NCBI GenBank assembly: GCA_016926235.1
Contig: JAFGOZ010000571.1
Location: forward strand, 1 to 5,158
From: Bacteroidales bacterium
GTDB lineage: Bacteria > Bacteroidota > Bacteroidia > Bacteroidales > UBA10428
Direction: 5' to 3'
DNA length: 5,158 bases
Shown here: piece by piece, positions 1 through 4,327 of the stretch
Numbering within the stretch: the first letter of the stretch is position 1
Layout: each line of letters opens with the position of its first letter
Notes under the pieces: generated by a model
The model's database searches: none
What the model was told of the DNA's origin: nothing
Seen by the model: only the letters and a program-made list of their open reading frames with translations
Position numbers and translations under genes: made by a program

Positions 1-149
1 CCAAGAAAATATAATATCACCTGATTATTAACACCTACAAAAGCCATTACAACAACACAAATAAACGCCATCAAAGCCATAAAACGCTTTGAACTTACAG
101 AGTTATCACCTGATAACATCTTTTTAATAAAATCAATTAACTTTCTCAT
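1..149 (-). CDS. Holin-like small membrane protein, C-terminus cut by window edge
   Basis: The first 49 codons are visible and the frame stays open to the window edge, so the C-terminus is missing. The protein starts with a short basic, amphipathic stretch (MRKLIDFIKKM), then a polar turn with SGDNSVSSKR, then a strongly hydrophobic segment at about residues 23-40 (FMALMAFICVVVMAFVGV). A second hydrophobic stretch (VILYFL) begins at the edge. From memory, small phage holin-type proteins of Bacteroidota often have this layout: a short cytoplasmic leader, an SSKR-like motif and two membrane spans. It is the last visible gene of the operon and follows a spanin-like and a coiled-coil membrane protein, so a role in lysis is inferred. 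The start is the ATG in GGTTATG, which overlaps the end of the upstream gene by 17 bases. Any small inner-membrane protein would look similar, so the function is tentative. Confidence 0.6.
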   Translation of the reverse strand, partial: MRKLIDFIKKMLSGDNSVSSKRFMALMAFICVVVMAFVGVNNQVILYFL

Positions 150-366
150 AACCATAAATAATATAATTATCAATTTTTCCTTCAATACGTTCCAAACTTT
201 TAAAAATCCTTTCCTTTTCGTACTTCAACTGTTCTATTTCTGTATTAATACGCCCATAATTCAAATCAAAAGCAAATAATACAGAATAAGACCCCATAAC
301 CAATGACATCACCAGGGTGATTAACCACCCTGGCAACATCATTGAACTTTTTAAAAACTCCTTCAT
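133..366 (-). CDS. Small membrane-anchored coiled-coil protein (77 aa)
   Basis: I do not recognise a family. Residues about 14-33 form one transmembrane segment close to the N-terminus. Residues 39-66 form a charged helix with clear heptads: I40, L47, I54 and I61 at one core position, and I44, L58 and I65 at the other, with K51 as the only polar core residue. This predicts a membrane-tethered coiled coil, probably an oligomer. The layout resembles inner-membrane spanin components or small phage envelope proteins, but the protein is short and has no proline-rich region. It starts one base after the stop of the spanin-like gene (TGATATG) and overlaps the holin-like gene by 17 bases, so the three are translationally coupled. 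A perfect hairpin lies in codons 12-19. The role in lysis comes only from position. Confidence 0.75.
   Translation of the reverse strand: MKEFLKSSMMLPGWLITLVMSLVMGSYSVLFAFDLNYGRINTEIEQLKYEKERIFKSLERIEGKIDNYIIYGYEKVN
301..344. other. Imperfect 44-base hairpin inside a coding region
   Basis: A perfect 8-bp inverted repeat, CCAGGGTG (312-319) and CACCCTGG (326-333), encloses a 6-base loop, ATTAAC. A second pair, CAATGA (301-306) and TCATTG (339-344), encloses it, with symmetric 5-base internal loops. The inner stem is GC-rich in an AT-rich region. It lies early in the coiled-coil gene and could fold in mRNA or in single-stranded genomic DNA. Candidate roles are an origin or packaging hairpin, or translational control of the coiled-coil gene. 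None of these is proven by the sequence. Confidence 0.55.
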
Positions 367-367
367 A

Positions 368-907
368 TCAACTTACAAATAACAAATACGCTAATCCAAT
401 ACACAACAAAATTATGAAACATAACAAAAACTTAAATCCAATAGGAACCTTGTTAACAACTTCAGTTATCTTAACCTCTTTAATAACTTCCTTAACTTTA
501 CTTTTTTCAATAATCAATTCATGATTCAATAACTTTACTGAATCTATCAGAGACACAATTTTCAAAACCCCATTACTGTATTTATAACTTAATTTCTGAT
601 ATTCTGAATTAAAATCTGACACCCCAGAAATCAAAACATTATTTAATGAATCACATTCCAAATACATGTTAAACCCGGAAGAATCATAAATAAAACTTTC
701 CTTGACCTTTTCAATTGTATCAACTTTATATAATACAACCGAATCACGATCAATATACTTATCAAAACAATGCTTACATACTTCCGATTCATTTTTCATA
801 ACCCAATTCCAATGACTACATGATGAACATATAACCATCATATAAATCAAAATACCAAACAGAACAATCAAATAGATCATTCTTTCATAATCAATTCCTC
901 TTTTCAT
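368..907 (-). CDS. Candidate unimolecular spanin or envelope-spanning protein (179 aa)
   Basis: The protein has a hydrophobic N-terminal segment (about residues 10-27) ending in ICSSCSHW, which resembles a Bacteroidota lipoprotein cleavage site at C30, although C27 at the -3 position is unusual. Next is a pair of cysteines (VCKHC, 43-47), then a polar region rich in Asp, Val and Lys, then a Lys/Glu/Val-rich segment (about 125-153). A C-terminal transmembrane segment occupies about 160-178. An N-terminal lipoprotein signal plus a C-terminal membrane span is the defining layout of unimolecular spanins such as phage T1 gp11, which link the outer and inner membranes during lysis. From memory, proteins with this outline, including the CxxC and a DTV-like stretch, are common near lysins in Bacteroidota phages. 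The ATG follows the upstream stop by two bases (TAGTTATG). If the lipobox is not processed, this is a two-span membrane protein instead. Confidence 0.6.
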   Translation of the reverse strand: MKRGIDYERMIYLIVLFGILIYMMVICSSCSHWNWVMKNESEVCKHCFDKYIDRDSVVLYKVDTIEKVKESFIYDSSGFNMYLECDSLNNVLISGVSDFNSEYQKLSYKYSNGVLKIVSLIDSVKLLNHELIIEKSKVKEVIKEVKITEVVNKVPIGFKFLLCFIILLCIGLAYLLFVS

Positions 908-909
908 AA

Positions 910-1350
910 CTATGCTTCAAGAATAAACCACCAACGTAAGTGAACATTTGCCGGATTGGTCGCCCATTCTGGGCAATCTAATCTAAACGTTACAAAATCA
1001 CCAGCAACAACACTCAAATTAACATTATCATTATTGAAATACTTTGCATTATTCGTATCCCCTATAGTTTCAATTAATGTATTTGAAGTGTAATTTTTCC
1101 TTAATTGAACCGATATGTTTTCACCACTTCCGGCAGTAACAGCATACCAATCCAAACCTGCCTTTACTATCGTACCATCATAAGGGATAAATATTTTATG
1201 ATATTCACCTTCCGTAGCAAAGAAAAACGCAGCATTTCGACCTAAACAATAATTAGTCGAATCCCCGGGAGCTTGCGCACCAACATACCTAAAATCATAT
1301 AATAAATATTTTTTCCCTGATGGATTATTGCTTAAAATATTACCTATCAT
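910..1350 (-). CDS. Receptor-binding or spike protein, jelly-roll-like domain (146 aa)
   Basis: The protein has no membrane segment or signal and is rich in beta-strand residues. Several blocks match a beta-sandwich domain that I recall from the ends of many phage fibre and spike proteins: TEGEYHKIFIPYDGT (46-60), GENISVQLRKN (76-86), NLSVVAGDFVTF (111-122) and WATNPANVHLRWWF (129-142). Here the domain is nearly the whole protein, with only about 40 extra N-terminal residues, so it may be attached to the virion by another protein. The likely role is host recognition at a capsid vertex or surface spike. It sits between the tyrosine-rich gene and the spanin-like gene. The start is preceded by an A-rich leader and GTTATG, 15 bases after the upstream stop, the largest gap in the window. 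The beta-rich structural call is firm; the receptor role is inferred. Confidence 0.72.
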   Translation of the reverse strand: MIGNILSNNPSGKKYLLYDFRYVGAQAPGDSTNYCLGRNAAFFFATEGEYHKIFIPYDGTIVKAGLDWYAVTAGSGENISVQLRKNYTSNTLIETIGDTNNAKYFNNDNVNLSVVAGDFVTFRLDCPEWATNPANVHLRWWFILEA

Positions 1351-1365
1351 AACAACATTTTTTAT

Positions 1366-1608
1366 TTAAACACCATAACCATAATAAAAATCCGGTATAT
1401 AAGAATCATTCTTATAATACCTTACAAGATATAAACCTGTACGCCTTACATATACGTTCATATACATCCATGAAGGAAAACGCCTGTCTAACATACTTGC
1501 AAATTTCCTCAGAGAATGAACGTACACATATTTTAATGTTCTTTTTTTACCTTCTAAAAAAACAATACAGGTATAGTCATTTTTACGCTTTAAACCCTGA
1601 TAAGACAT
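1366..1608 (-). CDS. Tyrosine-rich basic protein of unknown function (80 aa)
   Basis: I do not recognise a family. The protein is short and basic, with 13 tyrosines in 80 residues, several in the tail YYKNDSYIPDFYYGYGV. A compact alternating pattern of strands (YTCIVFLEG, KRTLKYVYVH) and a helix-like LRKFASMLDRRF suggests a small alpha/beta fold with no membrane segment. I chose the ATG at 1608 because an AGAGG Shine-Dalgarno lies 8 bases upstream and the start follows the lysin stop by one base (TGAAATG). An in-frame ATG at 1647 would add 13 residues and overlap the lysin by 38 bases; I consider it unlikely. The gene lies between the lysin and the spike candidate. A virion or assembly role is possible but there is no direct evidence. 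Confidence 0.7.
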   Translation of the reverse strand: MSYQGLKRKNDYTCIVFLEGKKRTLKYVYVHSLRKFASMLDRRFPSWMYMNVYVRRTGLYLVRYYKNDSYIPDFYYGYGV

Positions 1609-1609
1609 T

Positions 1610-2053
1610 TCAAATACCTCTTTTAATTGCAGAATAATAACCCTCATTCATCCAATTATCAGGTAATGACATTCCATTTTCAAAATGAACTATGTACTTA
1701 CCAAGCGATAAAATTTCCCTTTTTAAAATCACATCTGACCCTAACTTTCTTACCAGAAAATCACAATAGTTTATATCACTTTCCGCATAACGGGCAATAA
1801 AATCCGTTACCGGATAAGTATTTCTATTTCTGAAATAATAAAACAAAAGCCTGTACCCGGCTTCAATACCGTCCGACATAAAATAGAACTTCAAAAAATC
1901 TTTTTCTCCATCCTTACATAAATAATCCTTCCTGAAAACATAATTTTTTTTCATATTGAAAGGATTGTTATTTCTGAATCCTAATGTATTTTTTGGCTTG
2001 CTTGTCGTAAATATAGCTACTGTCAAACCTAACCCTATCAGCAATTGAATCAT
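1610..2053 (-). CDS. Membrane-anchored virion lysin, peptidoglycan-degrading (147 aa)
   Basis: The core matches a phage muralytic family whose proteins start with a G-[IF]-RNNNP-x-N motif; I recall many being annotated as structural protein P5 or virion endolysin. The blocks appear in the expected order: GFRNNNPFNM (25-34), KDFLKF (51-56), DGIEAGYRLLFYY (61-73), TDFIARYAESD (83-93) and NYCDFLVRKLG (95-105). The usual WAP of the fourth block is RYA here. Residues 3-16 are hydrophobic (LLIGLGLTVAIF) and probably anchor the enzyme in a membrane, which fits an entry enzyme carried on the virion or its lipid layer. The ATG at 2053 is the only start that keeps the RNNNP motif, so the gene overlaps the upstream gene by 86 bases. 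I cannot assign the catalytic acid with confidence. It may also serve in exit lysis, as no other lysin is visible. Confidence 0.75.
   Translation of the reverse strand: MIQLLIGLGLTVAIFTTSKPKNTLGFRNNNPFNMKKNYVFRKDYLCKDGEKDFLKFYFMSDGIEAGYRLLFYYFRNRNTYPVTDFIARYAESDINYCDFLVRKLGSDVILKREILSLGKYIVHFENGMSLPDNWMNEGYYSAIKRGI
1617..1621 (-). promoter_or_regulatory. Shine-Dalgarno AGAGG deciding the start at 1608
   Basis: On the minus strand AGAGG is followed by 8 bases and then the ATG at 1608. This supports the shorter start of the tyrosine-rich gene over the in-frame ATG at 1647. The site lies inside the last codons of the lysin gene. Such motifs are scarce in this window, so it is informative. Confidence 0.6.
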
Positions 2054-2255
2054 ATCTTAACTTTTTTATTTTCCTTCTATAATATTCCCTGTAAAACTTG
2101 AATGGCCAATAAATAAAGCCTATCAATATAAAAGCTTCCTGTAGTATTAACTTTAATACCGACATTGCAGAAATAAACAATATAAAGGCAGTTATAAACG
2201 GTAACGATATAACTGCCAATATAATAACTCTAATAATAATACCTTTTTTCCTCAT
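1968..2255 (-). CDS. Two-span membrane protein of unknown function (95 aa)
   Basis: I do not recognise a family. A basic start (MRKKG) leads into two hydrophobic segments, about residues 6-30 and 33-51, separated by a short turn. The rest (52-95) is strongly basic and polar (FKFYREYYRRKIKKLRYDS, then a Tyr/Lys-rich tail). By the positive-inside rule both ends should be cytoplasmic, or face the DNA if the protein sits in a virion membrane. The ATG at 2255 follows the upstream stop by one base (TAAAATG). An in-frame ATG at 2279 would add eight residues and overlap the upstream gene. The 3' end overlaps the lysin by 86 bases in a different frame. It may be a minor virion membrane protein or a helper for the lysin. 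Confidence 0.7.
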   Translation of the reverse strand: MRKKGIIIRVIILAVISLPFITAFILFISAMSVLKLILQEAFILIGFIYWPFKFYREYYRRKIKKLRYDSIADRVRFDSSYIYDKQAKKYIRIQK

Positions 2256-2256
2256 T

Positions 2257-2637
2257 TTACGTACTGTAACCCATTGCATAACCTATGAAGGTTATTTCAG
2301 CAGTAACACTAGCACCCGAAATAACAGCCTTACTGAAACATCCTTCAATCTCAACAATGAACCTTGCTGAATTTGCAGTATCATTATTGTCAACCGTTAC
2401 AACAGTTGTATTCCCTGCATTAAATGGAGCAACTTCGGTAAAAGTACAAACACCGGATGTCGAAACAGGTACATTAAACTGAACATAAAACTTACCGCAT
2501 AACCATACTAAATCACTATCAGATAAATACGTAAAATTTCCGGACGCATCCAAACGAACCTTCCCACAAATAGGGGATATGGTTCTTCCCTGTTTACCTA
2601 CTGAATTAAATAATATCTCTTTATATACCTTATCCAT
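2257..2637 (-). CDS. Beta-rich minor virion protein, possible penton or spike base (126 aa)
   Basis: I do not recognise a family. After a short N-terminal stretch (MDKVYKEILFNS) the chain is almost all beta-prone with many Thr, Val, Ser, Asn and Gly residues, for example FYVQFNVPVS, NTTVVTVDNND, ARFIVEIEG and ASVTAEITFIGYAMG. It has no membrane segment or signal peptide and no catalytic motif. Size and composition suit a single jelly-roll or beta-sandwich virion protein, such as a vertex protein in membrane-containing phages. The ATG at 2637 follows the upstream stop by two bases (TAGTTATG), the same junction as the spanin-like gene. An ATG at 2649 would add four residues and overlap the upstream gene. 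The structural role is inferred from composition and neighbours. Confidence 0.65.
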   Translation of the reverse strand: MDKVYKEILFNSVGKQGRTISPICGKVRLDASGNFTYLSDSDLVWLCGKFYVQFNVPVSTSGVCTFTEVAPFNAGNTTVVTVDNNDTANSARFIVEIEGCFSKAVISGASVTAEITFIGYAMGYST

Positions 2638-2639
2638 AA

Positions 2640-3071
2640 CTAAATACATTTAAGTAAATATCCCTTAAACTCAAACAACATATGATGATCCGGCACACTA
2701 TCAATAGCAACAAAACCAAAAACACCTTTAAAAATATATTTACCATCATTATAACTCCAATTCCTGTAGAGTTGCGATCCCTTACCAAAGGGATCAACAA
2801 CCGCAATTTTTGGAGTTAATATTTCATATGGTTTAAACGATTCAGTTATCCATGTACTGTTTAACATTTCCAATTCACCACAGAAAATATCACTATTTAC
2901 ATCCGGGGGATCAGAACTATTTGCAACACCAGTATCCGATAAATCCAATAACGTATGCCAGTAACTTGTCGTAGGCAACCATACCTTTTGAATTGATACA
3001 GGCTCTATAACAGGACGGTTCAAACGTTCACTCATATGATCCGCCAACGCTTCAAAAATCAATCCTTTCAT
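2640..3071 (-). CDS. Soluble protein of unknown function (143 aa)
   Basis: I do not recognise a family. The N-terminus (MKGLIFEALADHMSERL) looks like an amphipathic helix. The rest is mixed, rich in Trp, Tyr, Pro and Asp (WLPTTSYW, DPPDVN, DPFGKGSQLYRNW), and ends in beta-prone stretches (YIFKGVFGFVAID, HHMLFEFKGYLLKCI). There is no signal peptide or membrane segment. It starts with an ATGA overlap on the stop of the annexin-motif gene, so translation is coupled. An AAAGGA motif lies 11 bases before the start, a weak ribosome binding site. The next gene, two bases downstream, is beta-rich. A minor capsid or spike-attachment protein is plausible from position only. An 8-bp hairpin lies within the coding sequence at 2776-2795. 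Confidence 0.7.
   Translation of the reverse strand: MKGLIFEALADHMSERLNRPVIEPVSIQKVWLPTTSYWHTLLDLSDTGVANSSDPPDVNSDIFCGELEMLNSTWITESFKPYEILTPKIAVVDPFGKGSQLYRNWSYNDGKYIFKGVFGFVAIDSVPDHHMLFEFKGYLLKCI
2776..2795. other. Perfect 8-bp hairpin inside a coding region
   Basis: GATCCCTT (2776-2783) and AAGGGATC (2788-2795) are exact reverse complements around a 4-base ACCA loop. A further GTTG (2771-2774) and CAAC (2798-2801) could pair outside a small asymmetric internal loop. It lies within the soluble-protein gene. There is no T-tract, so it is not a normal terminator. It may be a fold of single-stranded genome or mRNA, or chance. Confidence 0.4.
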
Positions 3072-3535
3072 AAAATATAAATTCCTTTGTTTTCAAACAT
3101 AACTTTCAGGTTGTCATAAGAATATTTACCAGTTTTCGGCAATTCCTCTTTTAACCAACCCTGTAAATTCAAATCAACACCAATGACATCACTATGAACA
3201 CCCCATAACTTCTGATAACGGACAACCCCAAAAGACTTAAATATGTATAATATCTCATCTTTATTTAACTTCTGTAATTGTGAGAAAATGATCTCCGAAT
3301 CCGTTCCCACTTTGTTCATTGCGTCATAAATTGACTTGCAAATGACACTTAATTGATCCGTATTTATGCTCAAATTATTCTTATTCACATAAATATTACT
3401 TGTCGTATAGTCTGTAACATTCTTTCTTTTCTTACTCAGAAATATAAATACGAACAGACCTATCAACCCTAAAAAGATATAGCGGATTGAACCGCTATAC
3501 CTTTTTATAACCCTGCCTAACTTTTTACGCTTCAT
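3068..3535 (-). CDS. Single-span membrane protein with annexin-like motif (155 aa)
   Basis: A basic N-terminus (MKRKKLGRVIKRY) is followed by a transmembrane segment at about residues 19-33 and a basic stop (SKKRKN). A linker to about residue 55 then leads to a mostly helical domain. Within it, IYDAMNKVGTDSEIIFSQLQ (69-88) resembles the GTD loop and following helix of annexin repeats (consensus near AMKGxGTDExxI). Later blocks are FKSFGVVRYQ (99-108) and LNLQGWLKEEL (122-132). I recall similar AM-GTD plus WL-EL proteins in Bacteroidota phages, but no assigned function. A single such unit would not make a full annexin. The start lies in TAAAAATG, two bases after the arginine-rich gene. The operon context suggests a minor virion membrane protein. 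A strong hairpin lies in the codons leading into the membrane segment. Confidence 0.72.
   Translation of the reverse strand: MKRKKLGRVIKRYSGSIRYIFLGLIGLFVFIFLSKKRKNVTDYTTSNIYVNKNNLSINTDQLSVICKSIYDAMNKVGTDSEIIFSQLQKLNKDEILYIFKSFGVVRYQKLWGVHSDVIGVDLNLQGWLKEELPKTGKYSYDNLKVMFENKGIYIL
3470..3507. terminator. Bidirectional attenuator-like hairpin inside a gene
   Basis: TATAGCGG (3478-3485) and CCGCTATA (3492-3499) pair perfectly around a 6-base ATTGAA loop. The stem extends after one A/C mismatch through TAAAAAG (3470-3476) and CTTTTTA (3501-3507), giving 15 pairs of 16. Read on the minus (coding) strand it is a stem whose 3' arm ends in TCTTTTTA, like a rho-independent terminator, and the reverse strand shows the same. 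It lies inside the annexin-motif gene at codons 10-22, so full termination would truncate the operon. Partial termination to lower expression of downstream genes is the inferred role. Confidence 0.5.
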
Positions 3536-3537
3536 TT

Positions 3538-3660
3538 TTACCTGTAACTTCTCCTTGAACGCCTTCTTCTACGCCTTCTACTAGCTGAAATCATTCGCTT
3601 TGCGATACTCTTAACAGCCTTATATTCTCTTTTTGATAACGGTTTTCTTTTCCTTGCCAT
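3538..3660 (-). CDS. Arginine-rich DNA-binding peptide (40 aa)
   Basis: The 40-residue product begins MARKRKPLSKREYK and ends in a run of seven arginines (28-34), then SRRSYR. It has 14 Arg and 6 Lys against one Glu, a net charge near +19. It should bind nucleic acid without sequence preference and probably neutralises packaged genome. The closest functional analogues are the J peptide of microviruses and protamine-like virion proteins. The first half (about 8-26) could form a short helix. The gene fits exactly between its neighbours: 12 bases after the upstream stop (leader ends GTTATG), with a TAA two bases before the next ATG. The exact fit, capsid context and biased composition support a real gene despite its size. 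A nuclear-localisation-like or ribosomal-like peptide would look similar, but neither suits the context. Confidence 0.82.
   Translation of the reverse strand: MARKRKPLSKREYKAVKSIAKRMISASRRRRRRRSRRSYR
3559..3582 (-). repeat. 12-base tandem repeat coding for the arginine run
   Basis: Two 12-base units, AGTAGAAGGCGT (3582-3571) and AGAAGAAGGCGT (3570-3559), differ by one base. They encode SRRR and RRRR. The repeat looks like a recent in-frame duplication that lengthened the arginine run. Confidence 0.65.
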
Positions 3661-3672
3661 AACATTTAATAT

Positions 3673-3948
3673 TTAATCATCCAATTCCTCATCATGATCA
3701 TCAGATACCAAATCAGATAACCACCTCTTTAACGGAAAATACAATAAAGCTATACCAACAGCAATATACCATACGGAAGTTTTTTTCTTCAATTTATACT
3801 TCCAATCCTTATCCTTTTCCTTTATTTCGTTGTCTATCCTTATTGAATCCCACCAAACCTGTGATTCATCCCTGTATTTTGCGTAATCTTCATCATCCAT
3901 TAAGGAAAATTCAGATATTAACCTAAAAATTAATTTAACCGGATTCAT
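3673..3948 (-). CDS. Small charged single-span membrane protein (91 aa)
   Basis: I do not recognise a family. The first half is highly charged and tryptophan-containing (DDEDYAKYRDESQVWWDS, then KEKDKDWKYKLKKK). One transmembrane segment lies at about residues 57-72 (TSVWYIAVGIALLYFP). The tail is acidic (SDLVSDDHDEELDD). The Lys-rich stretch before the span and acidic tail after it suggest that the N-terminal half faces the cytoplasm or virion interior. It lies ten bases after the upstream stop, with an A-rich leader, and directly before the arginine-rich peptide. The acidic tail could contact that peptide. It is probably a minor membrane protein of the virion, inferred only from context. 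Confidence 0.72.
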   Translation of the reverse strand: MNPVKLIFRLISEFSLMDDEDYAKYRDESQVWWDSIRIDNEIKEKDKDWKYKLKKKTSVWYIAVGIALLYFPLKRWLSDLVSDDHDEELDD

Positions 3949-3958
3949 GCTTTATTTT

Positions 3959-4327
3959 TTACTTTCTTTTAAAAATCAAAAACATACCGGCAATAGCAGC
4001 ACCACCCAACAACAAATACTTCATTATTCCGGTAGTAATAGGGGACTGAGCCTTGCTTTCCAAATTCATTGAACTTTCCGCAGCACTCAAAGCAGCTGCC
4101 CCCGTAACATCTTGATACGACTTTACAAACGTCTCCGCAGCCGTAGGCTTACTTGCTGTACTGGTAGTCTTACTTCCGGTTGCCTTGTTGACAATACCGC
4201 CAACAATATCAATTGCACCTGATGCAATACCACCAACAACCGGAATTTTAGATACTATCTTGCTAACTAAACCATTCGGTTTTATAGCCTTTTTAATTGC
4301 ACTACCTATTTTTTTAAACAAACCCAT
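3959..4327 (-). CDS. Amphipathic, glycine-rich virion membrane protein (122 aa)
   Basis: The N-terminus (MGLFKKIGSAIKKAIK) is a cationic amphipathic helix. Residues 28-51 form a Gly/Ala/Ile/Val segment with GG pairs at 32-33 and 43-44 and G37, like glycine-zipper membrane-active helices. A Ser/Thr/Ala/Lys linker (52-66) and a mixed helical region follow. A C-terminal transmembrane segment at about 101-119 (IMKYLLLGGAAIAGMFLIF) ends in KRK. I recall many small tailless and ssDNA phages encoding a protein with an MGLFKKIG-like start and a terminal span, often in the virion; microvirus pilot protein H is a functional analogue. Membrane penetration or genome delivery is the likely role, inferred from architecture. 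It directly follows the capsid candidate. An AGAAGG Shine-Dalgarno lies 8 bases upstream, inside the last capsid codons, which suggests strong translation. Confidence 0.75.
   Translation of the reverse strand: MGLFKKIGSAIKKAIKPNGLVSKIVSKIPVVGGIASGAIDIVGGIVNKATGSKTTSTASKPTAAETFVKSYQDVTGAAALSAAESSMNLESKAQSPITTGIMKYLLLGGAAIAGMFLIFKRK

Noticed and set aside
102..117. Short hairpin GTTATC-ACCT-GATAAC
   Set aside because: A 6-bp AT-rich stem is expected by chance in a sequence of this length and composition.
342..524. Plus-strand open frame of 60 codons
   Set aside because: It lies opposite the spanin-like gene, has low-complexity Thr/Leu composition and breaks the one-strand gene order. It is a shadow of the minus-strand gene.
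962..974. Short hairpin GCCCA-TTC-TGGGC
   Set aside because: Only five pairs, within the conserved WATNP-coding part of the spike gene; no other supporting signal.
1609..1647. Longer start for the tyrosine-rich protein (ATG at 1647)
   Set aside because: It would overlap the lysin by 38 bases, while the ATG at 1608 has AGAGG 8 bases upstream and a one-base gap to the lysin stop.
2256..2279. Longer start for the two-span membrane protein (ATG at 2279)
   Set aside because: The ATG at 2255 sits in TAAAATG right after the upstream stop, like several other junctions here, and the extra eight residues overlap the upstream gene.
2285..2482. Plus-strand open frame of 65 codons
   Set aside because: It is antisense to the beta-rich virion protein and mirrors its Thr/Val codons. 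There is no leader or neighbouring gene on that strand.
2638..2649. Longer start for the beta-rich protein (ATG at 2649)
   Set aside because: The ATG at 2637 has the TAGTTATG junction also seen at 907. The extra four residues would overlap the upstream gene. It cannot be fully excluded.
3478..3499. XerCD dif-like site, 6-base centre between inverted arms
   Set aside because: The arms are 8 rather than 11 bases and do not resemble dif arm sequences. A hairpin with flanking T-tracts explains the pattern better.
4212..4228. Short hairpin ATTGCA-CCTGA-TGCAAT
   Set aside because: Only six pairs, inside a repetitive Gly/Ala/Ile coding stretch; weak and probably by chance.
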